From assembly GCF_916618955.1 (NCBI RefSeq), contig NZ_OU745390.1, forward strand, positions 372,001-436,000: 64,000 bases of DNA, in the 5' to 3' direction. Shown here one piece after another: positions 40,586 through 49,777 of the stretch. The stretch is from Pseudomonas sp. Marseille-Q3773. Lineage in GTDB: Bacteria; Pseudomonadota; Gammaproteobacteria; Pseudomonadales; Pseudomonadaceae. How positions within the stretch are numbered: the stretch's first letter is position 1; every line of letters begins with the position of its first letter. Position numbers and translations under genes: made by a program. Below the pieces are notes generated by a model. That model ran no database searches and was not told where the DNA came from. It saw nothing but the letters and a program-made list of their open reading frames with translations.

Positions 40586-43033
40586 TCAGCGGACCTTGCC
40601 CGGTTCCGCCAGCAACTGTGCCTTGTCGAAGGCATCGACATCGATCACTGCGCGGCGCGCCTGTTCCGCTGCATGCAGGCGTTGCCCTTCGCCGGGCTGC
40701 AGCATGCCGCTGTCGACGGCGGCATCGATGGCCGACTGGCCGGGTACAGGTTGCACCTTGCCGTCCTTGATCGCCTGATGCAACGCCTTGTACAGCGGGG
40801 CGGCCTCGTCCAGCAAGTCGCTGGCGCGTTGCAGGGCTGCCACCGGGTCGCCCTCCGCCTGTGGCCTGAAGCAGCCGGCAAGCAACTCCTCCAGCGCAGG
40901 ATCGCCTTTGTTGCGGCCGATCAGCGCTGCAACCTCGGCATCCAGCTCGTCACTTGGCCCGGTGTGGCGACGGCCGAAGGGGAATACCAGTACCCGCAGC
41001 GCACAGCCGACAAAGCGGTTGGGGAAGTTGTCGAGCAGGCGATCCAGGGCCTTTTCCGCCTGGCCCAGGCTTTCTTCCATGGCCCAGCGCAGCAGCGGCT
41101 GCATGTGCTCCGGCGAGCCCAGGTCGTGGTAACGCTTGAGTGCGGCGCTGGACAGGTACAGGTAGCTCAGCACATCCCCCAGCCGTGCGCTCAGGCGCTC
41201 GCGGCGCTTGAGTGCGCCACCCAGCAGCATCATCGACAAGTCTGCCAGCAGCGCAAACGCTGCGGCCTGTCGGTTCAAGGCGCGGAAGTAGCCTTGGCTC
41301 AGGGCGTCCCCCGGCAGGCTTTCCAGGCGGCCCAGCCCCAGGTTGAGCACCAGCGTGCTGGCCGCATTGCCGGCAGCGAACATGATGTGTTGCATCAGCA
41401 GGTCGTCGAATTCCTGCAATGCCTGATCGCGGTCCTCACGCCCGGCCAGGGCCATTTCCCTGAGCACGAACGGGTGGCAGCGGATAGCACCCTGGCCAAA
41501 GATCATCAGGTTGCGCGAAAGGATGTTGGCACCCTCTACCGTGATGAAGATCGGCGCACCTTGCCAGTTGCGACCCAGGTAGTTGTTGGGGCCCATGATG
41601 ATGCCCTTGCCGCCGTGCACGTCCATGGCGTGCTGGATGCATTCGCGACCGCGCTCGGTCAGGTGGTACTTGAGGATTGCCGACAGCACCGAGGGCTTCT
41701 CGCCCAGGTCGACCGCCTTGGCGGTCAGCAGGCGCGCGCTGTCCATCAGCCAGGCATTGCCACCGATGCGCGCCAGCGATTCCTGAATGCCCTCGAAGGC
41801 CGCCAGCGGCACATTGAACTGCTCGCGGATGTTGGCGTACTGGCCGGTGACCAGGCTGGTGTACTTGGCCGCGCCGGTGCCCACCGCGGGCAGGGAGATG
41901 GAGCGGCCGACCGACAGGCAGTTCATCAGCATCATCCAGCCCTTGCCGAGCATGGCCTGGCCACCGATCAGGAAGCTCAGCGGCACGAACACGTCCTTGC
42001 CGCTGTTGGGGCCGTTCATGAACGCGGCACCCAGTGGCAGGTGGCGCTTGCCAATGTCCACGCCGGGGGTGTCGGTCGGGATGAGCGCCAGGCTGATGCC
42101 CAGTTCTTCCTGTTCACCCAGCAGATGGTCCGGGTCGTAGGCCTTGAAGGCCAGGCCCAGCAGGGTGGCGACCGGGCCGAGGGTGATGTAGCGCTTCTCC
42201 CAGTTCAGGCGCAGGCCGAGTACCTCCTCACCTTGCCATTGGCCCTTGCAGACCACGCCGCTGTCGGGCATGGCGCCGGCGTCGGAGCCCGCCAGCGGGC
42301 CGGTCAGGGCAAAGCAGGGAATTTCCTCGCCGCGGGCCAGGCGCGGCAGGTAGTGGTTGCGTTGCTCGTCGGTCCCGTAGTGCAGCAGCAGTTCGGCCGG
42401 GCCGAGGGAATTGGGCACCATCACCGTGGACGCCAGGTCGCCGCTGCGGGTCGCCAGTTTCATCGCCACCTGTGAGTGGGCGTAGGCCGAGAAACCTTTG
42501 CCGCCATATTCCTTGGGGATGATCAGGGCGAAGAACCCATGCTGCTTGATATGCGCCCAGGCTTCGGGCGGCAGGTCCATGTCCTGGCCAATCTGCCAGT
42601 CGCTGACCATGGCACACAGTTGTTCCGTCGGGCCGTCGATGAAGGCCTGTTCTTCTTCGCTCAGCTGCGGTGCCGGGTAGGCAAGCAGGGTGCGCCAGTC
42701 GGGGCGGCCGCTGAACAGCTCGCCGTCCCACCACACGGTGCCGGCGTCGATCGCTTCGCGCTCGGTCTGCGACATTGGCGGCAAGGTGCGCTGGAACCAG
42801 TCGAACACCGGGCCGGTGAGGACCTTGCGGCGCCATTGCGGCAGCGCCACCAGGGCAGTTTTCAGCGCCAGCACGACCCACAACAGGGCCAGCAGCCAGC
42901 CGGGGGCACTGCTGAAAATGCCCATCAGCAGCACGTAGGCGGCCATGATGCCAAGAATCTGCAAGGGCGCCAGGCGCCGGTGCGTAAGGTATGCCGCGCC
43001 GACCACCAGTACCACCAACCACAACAGCAACAT
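40586..43033 (-). CDS. fadE: long-chain acyl-CoA dehydrogenase FadE
   Basis: An 815-residue FadE-type enzyme catalysing the first step of fatty-acid beta-oxidation. It has two N-terminal hydrophobic helices (residues 1-65) that anchor it to the membrane, then the acyl-CoA dehydrogenase domain with HGFFALIIPKEYGG, FALTGPLAGSD (FAD/substrate), and the catalytic-domain AMDVHGGKGIIMGPNNYLGR. The long C-terminal part (600-815) is specific to the FadE family. Size matches E. coli FadE (814). It is divergent from the GST gene. Confidence 0.92.
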   Translation of the reverse strand: MLLLWLVVLVVGAAYLTHRRLAPLQILGIMAAYVLLMGIFSSAPGWLLALLWVVLALKTALVALPQWRRKVLTGPVFDWFQRTLPPMSQTEREAIDAGTVWWDGELFSGRPDWRTLLAYPAPQLSEEEQAFIDGPTEQLCAMVSDWQIGQDMDLPPEAWAHIKQHGFFALIIPKEYGGKGFSAYAHSQVAMKLATRSGDLASTVMVPNSLGPAELLLHYGTDEQRNHYLPRLARGEEIPCFALTGPLAGSDAGAMPDSGVVCKGQWQGEEVLGLRLNWEKRYITLGPVATLLGLAFKAYDPDHLLGEQEELGISLALIPTDTPGVDIGKRHLPLGAAFMNGPNSGKDVFVPLSFLIGGQAMLGKGWMMLMNCLSVGRSISLPAVGTGAAKYTSLVTGQYANIREQFNVPLAAFEGIQESLARIGGNAWLMDSARLLTAKAVDLGEKPSVLSAILKYHLTERGRECIQHAMDVHGGKGIIMGPNNYLGRNWQGAPIFITVEGANILSRNLMIFGQGAIRCHPFVLREMALAGREDRDQALQEFDDLLMQHIMFAAGNAASTLVLNLGLGRLESLPGDALSQGYFRALNRQAAAFALLADLSMMLLGGALKRRERLSARLGDVLSYLYLSSAALKRYHDLGSPEHMQPLLRWAMEESLGQAEKALDRLLDNFPNRFVGCALRVLVFPFGRRHTGPSDELDAEVAALIGRNKGDPALEELLAGCFRPQAEGDPVAALQRASDLLDEAAPLYKALHQAIKDGKVQPVPGQSAIDAAVDSGMLQPGEGQRLHAAEQARRAVIDVDAFDKAQLLAEPGKVR

Positions 43034-43235
43034 AATCGGTCCTCCTTGGAACCAGGGGCTTGAGCCGTCCCGGTCAGCTTAGACGCAACGCTGTGGACGA
43101 CAGGGTCAGAACAGTGACAAGGGTGGGGCACCCGGAGTTTCAGTGCGCCTTGTCCTGTGCCGGCGATTGGGCCGGTACAGGTGACAGAAGTCTGGAGTAG
43201 ACTGTGCCACTTCCGCATTTCATAAGGACGTTGCC

Positions 43236-43859
43236 ATGCTGAAGATCTGGGGCCGCAAGAATTCGAGCAATGTGCGCAAGGCGCTGTGGATTGCCCACGA
43301 GCTGGGCCTGGCGTTCGAATCCATCGACGCCGGTGGCGCTTTCGGCGTGGTCAATGAGCCGCATTACCGGGCCCGCAACCCCAACGGCCTGGTGCCAATG
43401 CTCGAAGACGGTGACCTGACCCTGTGGGAATCCAATACGATCGTCCGCTACCTGTGCGCCGAGTACGGTGCGGAGCAGGGCTGGTATCTCCAGGACCCAC
43501 GCCAGCGCGCCCTGGCGGACAAGTGGATGGACTGGACCACCTCGTCGTTCGCCGGCCCGTTCCGCCCGTTGTTCTGGGGCCTGCTGCGCACCCCGGAAGA
43601 CCAGCGTGACTGGGTGGCGATCAACGCTGCGCACAAGCAATGCGCCGCATTGCTGGCCATTGCCGACGAAACCCTGGCCAGGCAGCCGTACCTGTCTGGC
43701 GAGCGCATCGGCATGGGCGACATTCCGCTGGGCAGCTTCATCTATGCCTGGTTCGAGATGCCCATCGAGCGCCCGGCCATGCATCACCTGCAGGCCTGGT
43801 ACGAGCGCCTCAAGGCACGCCCGGCCTACCAGGCGGCGGTGATGACAGCGCTGACCTGA
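43236..43859 (+). CDS. glutathione S-transferase
   Basis: A 207-residue GST. The thioredoxin-fold N-terminal domain has the catalytic Ser in NSSNVRKALWIAHELG and the glutathione-binding NPNGLVPMLEDG and ESNTIVRYL; the C-terminal domain is all-helical. It follows the beta/theta-like bacterial class with a SxxxR start. It could conjugate electrophiles or reduce disulfides; the physiological role is unknown. It starts at ATG 43236 and may be expressed with the ABC genes downstream, although a Fur-box-like site lies between them. Confidence 0.85.
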   Translation: MLKIWGRKNSSNVRKALWIAHELGLAFESIDAGGAFGVVNEPHYRARNPNGLVPMLEDGDLTLWESNTIVRYLCAEYGAEQGWYLQDPRQRALADKWMDWTTSSFAGPFRPLFWGLLRTPEDQRDWVAINAAHKQCAALLAIADETLARQPYLSGERIGMGDIPLGSFIYAWFEMPIERPAMHHLQAWYERLKARPAYQAAVMTALT

Positions 43860-43878
43860 TCGAACACCACGCATGCTT

Positions 43879-43893
43879 CGATAGTCATTATCA
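43879..43893. promoter_or_regulatory. Fur-box-like site before the ABC exporter
   Basis: CGATAGTCATTATCA read on the plus strand matches the 7-1-7 Fur consensus TGATAATNATTATCA at 12 of 14 defined positions. It is 112 bases before the ABC ATPase start and 20 bases after the GST stop. Fur control is inferred only from this match. Confidence 0.4.
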
Positions 43894-44004
43894 ATACATG
43901 TGACTGTACTTGTGCGGCCGGGCCAAGCACCATTGGCCGCACTCACTGCGCCAGTGACTTTGCCTGGCGTGTCCTGCACCTTTTTTTCTGGTAAGTGACC
44001 CGCT

Positions 44005-44937
44005 ATGAGTTCCGCCCTGTCGATACGACAGCTGACCAAGACCTACGGCAACGGCTTCCAGGCCCTCAAGGGCATCGACCTGGATGTTGCCGAAGGCGAC
44101 TTCTTCGCCTTGCTCGGCCCCAACGGCGCCGGCAAGTCCACTACCATCGGTATCCTTTCGACCCTGGTGAACAAGACCAGTGGTACGGTCAACGTGTTCG
44201 GCCACGACCTCGATCGCGAACCGGCTGCGCTCAAGCGCTGCCTGGGCGTGGTGCCGCAAGAGTTCAACTTCAACCAGTTCGAGAAGACCTTCGACATCGT
44301 CGTGACCCAGGCCGGCTACTACGGCATCCCGCCCAAGCTGGCCAAGGAGCGCGCCGAACAGTACCTGACCCAGCTCGGCCTGTGGGACAAGCGCGACGTG
44401 CAGTCGCGTTCGCTGTCCGGCGGCATGAAGCGTCGGCTGATGATCGCCCGCGCGCTGATTCACGAGCCGCGCCTGCTGATTCTCGACGAGCCCACCGCCG
44501 GCGTGGACATCGAACTGCGCCGCTCAATGTGGAGCTTCCTCACCGAGCTGAACCAGAAAGGCATCACCATCATCCTCACCACCCACTACCTGGAAGAGGC
44601 TGAACAGCTGTGTCGCAACATCGGCATCATCGACCATGGCACCATCGTCGAGAACACCAGCATGCGCCAGTTGCTGGGCAAGCTGCATGTCGAAACCTTC
44701 GTCCTCGATCTCAAGCACGACCTGGCTGCGGCGCCAGCGCTGCAGGGCTACCCGTGCCGCCTGCTGACCCCGCACACCCTGGAAGTGCAAGTGGACAAGG
44801 ACATCGGCATCACCGCCTTGTTCGGCCAGCTGGCGCTGCAGAACATCGAGGTCCAGAGCCTGCGTAACAAGACCAACCGACTCGAGGAGCTGTTCGTGTC
44901 CCTGGTGGAAAAAAACCTGTCGAAGGTGGCGGTATGA
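44005..44937 (+). CDS. ABC transporter ATP-binding protein
   Basis: A 310-residue ATPase of an ABC-2 exporter. Walker A GPNGAGKST (residues 38-46), signature LSGGMKRRLM, Walker B LLILDEPTAG, then a C-terminal regulatory region of about 90 residues typical of CcmA/YadG-type ATPases. The permease gene follows with a 4-base overlap. Similar pairs in other Pseudomonas are of unknown substrate (drug, lipid or polysaccharide export). Confidence 0.9.
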   Translation: MSSALSIRQLTKTYGNGFQALKGIDLDVAEGDFFALLGPNGAGKSTTIGILSTLVNKTSGTVNVFGHDLDREPAALKRCLGVVPQEFNFNQFEKTFDIVVTQAGYYGIPPKLAKERAEQYLTQLGLWDKRDVQSRSLSGGMKRRLMIARALIHEPRLLILDEPTAGVDIELRRSMWSFLTELNQKGITIILTTHYLEEAEQLCRNIGIIDHGTIVENTSMRQLLGKLHVETFVLDLKHDLAAAPALQGYPCRLLTPHTLEVQVDKDIGITALFGQLALQNIEVQSLRNKTNRLEELFVSLVEKNLSKVAV

Positions 44938-45713
44938 GTGTGGAGCTGCGCACCAACTGGGTCGCCCTGAATACCATCGTCTACCGCGAAGTGCGGCGCT
45001 TCCTGCGCATCTGGCCGCAGACCTTGCTGCCGCCAGCGATCACCATGGTCCTGTACTTCGTCATCTTCGGTAACCTGATCGGCCGGCAGATTGGCGACAT
45101 GGGTGGCTTCAGCTACATGGAGTACATCGTGCCGGGGCTGATCATGATGTCGGTGATCACCAACTCCTACGGTAACGTGGTGTCGAGTTTTTTCGGCAGC
45201 AAGTTCCAGCGCTCGATCGAGGAACTGATGGTGTCGCCGGTATCACCGCACACCATCCTTGTCGGCTACGTGCTGGGCGGTGTGCTGCGGGGCCTGGCGG
45301 TAGGGGTGATCGTGACCTTCCTGTCGCTGTTCTTCACCCACCTGCAAGTGCACCACCTGGGCGTGACCGTGGTCGTGGTGCTGCTGACCGCTACCATCTT
45401 CTCCTTGCTGGGCTTCGTCAACGCGGTGTTCGCGCGCAACTTCGACGATATCTCGATCATCCCCACCTTCGTGCTGACGCCGCTGACCTACCTGGGCGGG
45501 GTGTTCTATTCGATCAACCTGCTGCCGCCGTTCTGGCAGACCGTGTCGCTGGCCAACCCGGTGCTGCACATGGTCAACTCGTTCCGCTACGGCATCCTAG
45601 GGGTGTCGGACATCAGCATTGGCACGGCGATTAGCTTCATGCTGGTCGCCACTGCACTGCTCTACCTGCTGTGCGTTCGCCTGCTGGTCAGCGGCCGCGG
45701 CATGCGTGCCTGA
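44934..45713 (+). CDS. ABC-2 type permease
   Basis: A 259-residue integral inner-membrane protein with about six helices and the ABC-2 signature GVFYSINLLPPFWQTVSLANPVLHMVNSFRYGILGV near the C-terminus (described, residues about 190-225). It is translationally coupled to the ATPase (ATGA overlap). YadH-like size and layout fit an exporter half. The last 117 bases are overlapped antisense by the DUF2062 gene. Substrate unknown. Confidence 0.88.
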   Translation: MSVELRTNWVALNTIVYREVRRFLRIWPQTLLPPAITMVLYFVIFGNLIGRQIGDMGGFSYMEYIVPGLIMMSVITNSYGNVVSSFFGSKFQRSIEELMVSPVSPHTILVGYVLGGVLRGLAVGVIVTFLSLFFTHLQVHHLGVTVVVVLLTATIFSLLGFVNAVFARNFDDISIIPTFVLTPLTYLGGVFYSINLLPPFWQTVSLANPVLHMVNSFRYGILGVSDISIGTAISFMLVATALLYLLCVRLLVSGRGMRA

Positions 45714-46223
45714 ACACCTGAGCTTGCGCCGGCGCCACTGCCGGCCAATCCACCAGCGCCAGTACAGCAGGGTGGTGAAGTAGGCGGCGATGCCGAGCAC
45801 CACCCCGCACACCACCGAACCCAGCAGGAATGGCTGCCACAAGGTGGCCAGCTGGTCGGTGATCCAGGCGAAGGTCAGCTCGTCAGGCAGGGTGCGTGGC
45901 GGGACCTGCATCAGCCAGGCGCCGGTCATGTAGGTGACGAAGAACACCGGTGGCATGGTCAGGGGGTTGGTCAGCCAGACCAGGCTCACAGCGATCGGCA
46001 GGTTGCCACGTACCGGAATCGCCAGCGCGGCTGCCAGCAGCATCTGCATGGGGATGGGAATAAGTGCCGCGAACAGGCCCACCCCCATGGCCCGCGCCAC
46101 CGAGTGCCGGTTCAGGTGCCAGAGGTTCGGGTCGTGCAGCAGCTTGCCAAAAAAGCGTAAGGACTTGTGTTCGCGAATGCTGGTCGGATCCGGCATGTAG
46201 CGTTTGAACAGTCGGCGCGGCAT
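45597..46223 (-). CDS. DUF2062 membrane protein with antisense C-terminal extension
   Basis: A 208-residue protein. ATG 46223 (MPRRLFKRYMPDPTSIREHK) is chosen. The body (residues 1-168) is a DUF2062 membrane protein with three or four hydrophobic segments and the WLTNPLTMPPVFFVTYM motif. Residues 171-208 (CSGTHAAAADQQANAQQ and on) are encoded entirely within the antisense of the ABC permease gene and do not look like family sequence. I infer that the ancestral stop was lost when the two genes became neighbours. Function of DUF2062 is unknown. Confidence 0.8.
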   Translation of the reverse strand: MPRRLFKRYMPDPTSIREHKSLRFFGKLLHDPNLWHLNRHSVARAMGVGLFAALIPIPMQMLLAAALAIPVRGNLPIAVSLVWLTNPLTMPPVFFVTYMTGAWLMQVPPRTLPDELTFAWITDQLATLWQPFLLGSVVCGVVLGIAAYFTTLLYWRWWIGRQWRRRKLRCSGTHAAAADQQANAQQVEQCSGDQHEANRRANADVRHP

Positions 46224-46365
46224 GTAGGCTCCCGGAGCGTTGATCCGGGCAGTATGCCCTGATTCCCGTTCAGCCTCGTTTAGAGTTTGTGACAATTGTT
46301 GAGCAAGCGCTGCCGGCAATTGGGCTATGCCTCAGAAGGTGATTTCGCTTCTGGAGCTCTACCTC

Positions 46366-48579
46366 ATGCGCACAGGGATGTTTGCGCTCGCGCTCGGGCT
46401 GTTGTGCCTGGGCTTTTTACCGGTGTTGCCGTCGGTCGGGTGGCTGGTGCTGCTCGCGCTTGGCGCTGGCGTCTGCCTGTTGACCCGCCTGTGGCCGCTG
46501 GGCTGTTTCCTGCTGGGCCTGTGCTGGGCCTGTGGCTCCGCCCAGACGGCCCTGGATGATCGCCTGGCAAGCGGGCTGGATGGCCGTACCTTGTGGCTGG
46601 AGGGCCGCGTGGTCGGCCTGCCGGCGCGCACGGCGCAAGGGGTGCGCTTCGAGCTGCAGGGGCCCCGCTCGCGGCGCGCCGAGCTGCCGCAGCGCCTGCA
46701 ATTGAGCTGGTTCGACGGGCCAGCGCTGCGCGCGGGCGAGCAATGGCGGCTGGCGGTGACCTTGCAGCGCCCGACCGGCCTGCTCAACCCGCATGGGCCG
46801 GACCTGGAGGCCCAGTTGCTGGCACGGCGGGTCGGGGCCAGCGGTACGGTCAAGGCCGGGCAACGGCTGGCACCGGTTGTCGGGGGCTGGCGTGACACTC
46901 TGCGCCAACGCCTGCTGGCGGTTGAGGCTCATGGCCGCCAGGCAGCGCTGGTAGCCCTGGTGCTCGGCGACGGCTCCGGCCTGCCCCGGCAGGACTGGCA
47001 GACGCTGCAGGCCACCGGCACGGTGCACCTGCTGGTGATTTCCGGCCAGCACATCGGGCTGGTCGCCGGTATGCTGTATGGCTTTGTCGCCGGGCTGGCG
47101 CGCTGCGGGCTGTGGCCGACCCGGCTGCCCTGGCTGCCTTGGGCGTGTGGCCTGGGCATGGGCGCGGCGCTGGCCTACGGCTGGCTGGCCGGTGCCGGCG
47201 TACCGGTGCAGCGGGCCTGCCTGATGCTGGCCGTGGTGCTGCTCTGGCGTTTGCGCTTTCGTCATCTTGGCGCGACCTTGCCCTTGCTGCTGGCGCTGGT
47301 GGCCGTGTTGCTGGTTGAACCGTTGGCCGCGCTGTTACCCGGTTTCTGGCTGTCGTTTGCGGCCGTGGCCACCTTGGTTTATTGCTTCAGCGCGCGGCTG
47401 GGCGGCTGGCGACCCTGGCAGGCCTGGACGCGCGCCCAATGGGTGATTGCCATTGGTTTGCTCCCGGTACTGCTGGCTACCGGCTTGCCGGTGAGCCTGA
47501 GTGCACCGTTGGCCAACCTTGTGGCAGTGCCGTGGGTCAGCCTGGCGGTGCTGCCGCTGGCGTTGCTGGGGACGCTGCTGCTGCCGCTGGGTGGGGCAGG
47601 GGAGGCACTGTTGTGGCTGGCGGGCGGCTTGCTGGACGGGCTGTTCCGGCTGCTGGCGCTGGCGGCGCAGCAGCGCCCCGCGTGGCAGCCGCCAGCTCTG
47701 CAGCTGTGGGCCTGGCTGCTGGTCTGCCTGGGCACTGGGCTGTTGCTGTTGCCCCGAGGTGTGCCGCTGCGTGGTCTGGGTGGGATCATGCTGCTGGCAT
47801 TGTGGGTGCCGAGGGCGACAGTGCCGTTCGGGCAGGTCGAAATCTGGCAACTGGATGTCGGCCAGGGCCTGGCGGTGCTGTTGCGCACCCGGCACCACAA
47901 CCTGCTGTACGACGCCGGTCCGGCCAGGGGCGAAACCGACCTGGGCGACCGGGTGGTGCTGCCTACCCTGCGTAAGCTCGGGGTGGATAGCCTTGATCTG
48001 ATGTTGATCAGTCATGCCCACGCCGACCATGCCGGCGGCGCAGCGGCGATGCAACGTGGCTTGCCGGTGCAGCGGACGGTCGGTGGCGAAGCGCTCGAAG
48101 ATGTCCCGTTGCAGCCTTGTAGCAGCGGCGAGCAATGGGCGTGGGATGGCGTGCGTTTTTCCCTGTGGCGCTGGGCTGACGGGAAGAGCAGCAACGACCG
48201 ATCCTGCGTGTTGCTGGTCGAGGCGCAGGGCGAGCGCCTGTTGCTGGCGGGGGACATGGAAGCCGCTGCCGAGCAGGCCTGGTTGGCGGCCACCGACACA
48301 CCCCGTATCGATTGGCTGCAGGCGCCGCACCATGGCAGCCGGAGTTCTTCCAGCGAGGCCTTCATCCGGGCCACGGCGCCGCGCGGGGTACTGGTTTCGC
48401 GAGGGCGTAACAACAGCTTCGGGCACCCGCATGCGCAGGTGGTCGAGCGTTATCGGCGGCATGGGGTGACGATGCATGACACAGCGGTGGAGGGGGCGTT
48501 GCGGTTGGTGTTGGGGCGTCAGGGGGAGGTTGAAAGTGTGCGGGCGCAGCGGCGGTTTTGGCGGGATTCGACACAGTAG
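46366..48579 (+). CDS. comEC: ComEC/Rec2 DNA-uptake channel protein
   Basis: A 737-residue inner-membrane protein. ATG 46366 follows GGAG at 9 bases. The N-terminal DUF4131-like soluble part is followed by the competence domain with multiple helices (LLVISGQHIGLVAGMLYG) and a C-terminal metallo-beta-lactamase-like domain containing SHAHADHAGG near residue 550 and APHHGSRSSS. In competent bacteria ComEC moves single-stranded DNA across the inner membrane. Whether this strain is competent is unknown. It is upstream of exbB. Confidence 0.88.
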   Translation: MRTGMFALALGLLCLGFLPVLPSVGWLVLLALGAGVCLLTRLWPLGCFLLGLCWACGSAQTALDDRLASGLDGRTLWLEGRVVGLPARTAQGVRFELQGPRSRRAELPQRLQLSWFDGPALRAGEQWRLAVTLQRPTGLLNPHGPDLEAQLLARRVGASGTVKAGQRLAPVVGGWRDTLRQRLLAVEAHGRQAALVALVLGDGSGLPRQDWQTLQATGTVHLLVISGQHIGLVAGMLYGFVAGLARCGLWPTRLPWLPWACGLGMGAALAYGWLAGAGVPVQRACLMLAVVLLWRLRFRHLGATLPLLLALVAVLLVEPLAALLPGFWLSFAAVATLVYCFSARLGGWRPWQAWTRAQWVIAIGLLPVLLATGLPVSLSAPLANLVAVPWVSLAVLPLALLGTLLLPLGGAGEALLWLAGGLLDGLFRLLALAAQQRPAWQPPALQLWAWLLVCLGTGLLLLPRGVPLRGLGGIMLLALWVPRATVPFGQVEIWQLDVGQGLAVLLRTRHHNLLYDAGPARGETDLGDRVVLPTLRKLGVDSLDLMLISHAHADHAGGAAAMQRGLPVQRTVGGEALEDVPLQPCSSGEQWAWDGVRFSLWRWADGKSSNDRSCVLLVEAQGERLLLAGDMEAAAEQAWLAATDTPRIDWLQAPHHGSRSSSSEAFIRATAPRGVLVSRGRNNSFGHPHAQVVERYRRHGVTMHDTAVEGALRLVLGRQGEVESVRAQRRFWRDSTQ

Positions 48580-48710
48580 GGGGCAGTGGCAAGCACCTGT
48601 CCGCCCTGACGCCGGCCCCTCTGCCCTCCAACAATTCCCTGACCTCCGGCAGATGAGCCCCCGGCGCGCCTATGGTAGAGTGGCGGCCTTTTTCCGAGGG
48701 GGCGTTTACT

Positions 48711-49346
48711 GTGTGGGAATTGGTCAAGTCCGGTGGTTGGATGATGCTGCCGATCATTCTGAGCTCCATCGCCGCCATGGCTATCGTCGTCGAGCGCCTG
48801 TGGACCCTGCGCGCCAGTCGCGTCACCCCGCCGCACCTGCTGGGCCAGGTCTGGATGTGGATCAAGGACAAGCAGCTGACCAGTGACAAGCTCAAGGCCC
48901 TGCGCGCCGATTCGCCATTGGGCGAAATCCTTGCCGCCGGCCTGGCCAACTCGCGCCATGGCCGCGAAATCATGAAGGAATGCATCGAGGAAGCCGCCTC
49001 GCGCGTCATCCACGAGCTGGAGCGCTACATCAGCACCCTCGGCACCATTGCCGCCATGGCCCCGCTGCTGGGCCTGCTGGGCACCGTGCTGGGCATGATC
49101 GACATCTTCAGCGCCTTTATCGGCTCGCAGATGACCGCCAACGCGGCAGTGCTGGCGGGCGGTATCTCCAAGGCCCTGGTTACCACCGCAGCCGGCCTGA
49201 TGGTCGGTATCCCGGCGGTGTTCTTCCACCGCTTCCTGCTGCGCCGCATCGATGAGCTGGTGGTGGGCATGGAACAGGAAGCGATCAAGCTGGTGGAAGT
49301 GCTGCAGGGCGACCGTGAAGTGGAAGTGGCCGGAGGCAAGGCGTGA
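48711..49346 (+). CDS. exbB: ExbB/TolQ/MotA family proton channel subunit
   Basis: A 211-residue protein starting at GTG 48711 behind GAGGGGG (9 bases); translating from the GTG gives MWELVKSGGWMMLPIILS. It has three transmembrane helices with the family motif LLGLLGTVLGMIDIFSAF (described) and GISKALVTTAAGLMVGIPAVFFHRF. Together with ExbD it makes a proton-driven motor for TonB or a related envelope process. Its partner overlaps by 4 bases. Its genes are linked to lpxK, so it may serve lipid A/envelope functions and not iron uptake. Confidence 0.85.
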   Translation: MWELVKSGGWMMLPIILSSIAAMAIVVERLWTLRASRVTPPHLLGQVWMWIKDKQLTSDKLKALRADSPLGEILAAGLANSRHGREIMKECIEEAASRVIHELERYISTLGTIAAMAPLLGLLGTVLGMIDIFSAFIGSQMTANAAVLAGGISKALVTTAAGLMVGIPAVFFHRFLLRRIDELVVGMEQEAIKLVEVLQGDREVEVAGGKA

Positions 49347-49777
49347 AGTTCCGGCGCAATCGCCAGCGGGAGAACGTCGACATCAACCTGGCGTCGCTGA
49401 TCGACGTGGTGTTCGTGCTGCTGCTGTTCTTCGTGGTCACCACTACCTTCACCCGCGAGACCCAGCTGCGCGTCGAGCTGCCCGAAGCTACCAGCGCCGA
49501 GCCGACGCCGGCCGAGCAGGGCAAGCTGGTGGAAATCACCATCAGCGCCGACGGCGTGTACTCGGTGAACAACCACCTGCTGCCCAAGAGCGACCTGGCC
49601 ACCCTGAGCGAAGCGATCGAGCGTGAATCAGGCGGCGACAACAAACTGCCGCTGGCCATCAGCGCCGATGGCAAGACCCCGCACCAGGCTGTAGTCACCG
49701 CGATGGATGCCGCCGGCAAGCTCGGCTTCAGCCAGTTGCGCATGACCACGGTCGAGGCGGCCCCGGGCACGCCCTGA
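49343..49777 (+). CDS. exbD: ExbD/TolR family protein
   Basis: A 144-residue protein, GTG start overlapping the ExbB stop (GTGA). One N-terminal transmembrane helix ([22 protein letters not shown]) contains the essential Asp (D20-like, in SLIDVVF); the rest is a periplasmic domain. It pairs with ExbB. lpxK starts one base before its stop ends (TGATG). Confidence 0.88.
   Translation: MKFRRNRQRENVDINLASLIDVVFVLLLFFVVTTTFTRETQLRVELPEATSAEPTPAEQGKLVEITISADGVYSVNNHLLPKSDLATLSEAIERESGGDNKLPLAISADGKTPHQAVVTAMDAAGKLGFSQLRMTTVEAAPGTP

Noticed and set aside
40031..42475. 814-codon plus-strand frame opposite fadE
   Set aside because: Low-complexity, Gln/Val/Arg-rich shadow with no motifs.
46366..48579. 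comEC as evidence for a competence island
   Set aside because: The gene is part of the conserved Pseudomonas comEC-exbBD-lpxK block, and no other competence genes are here.
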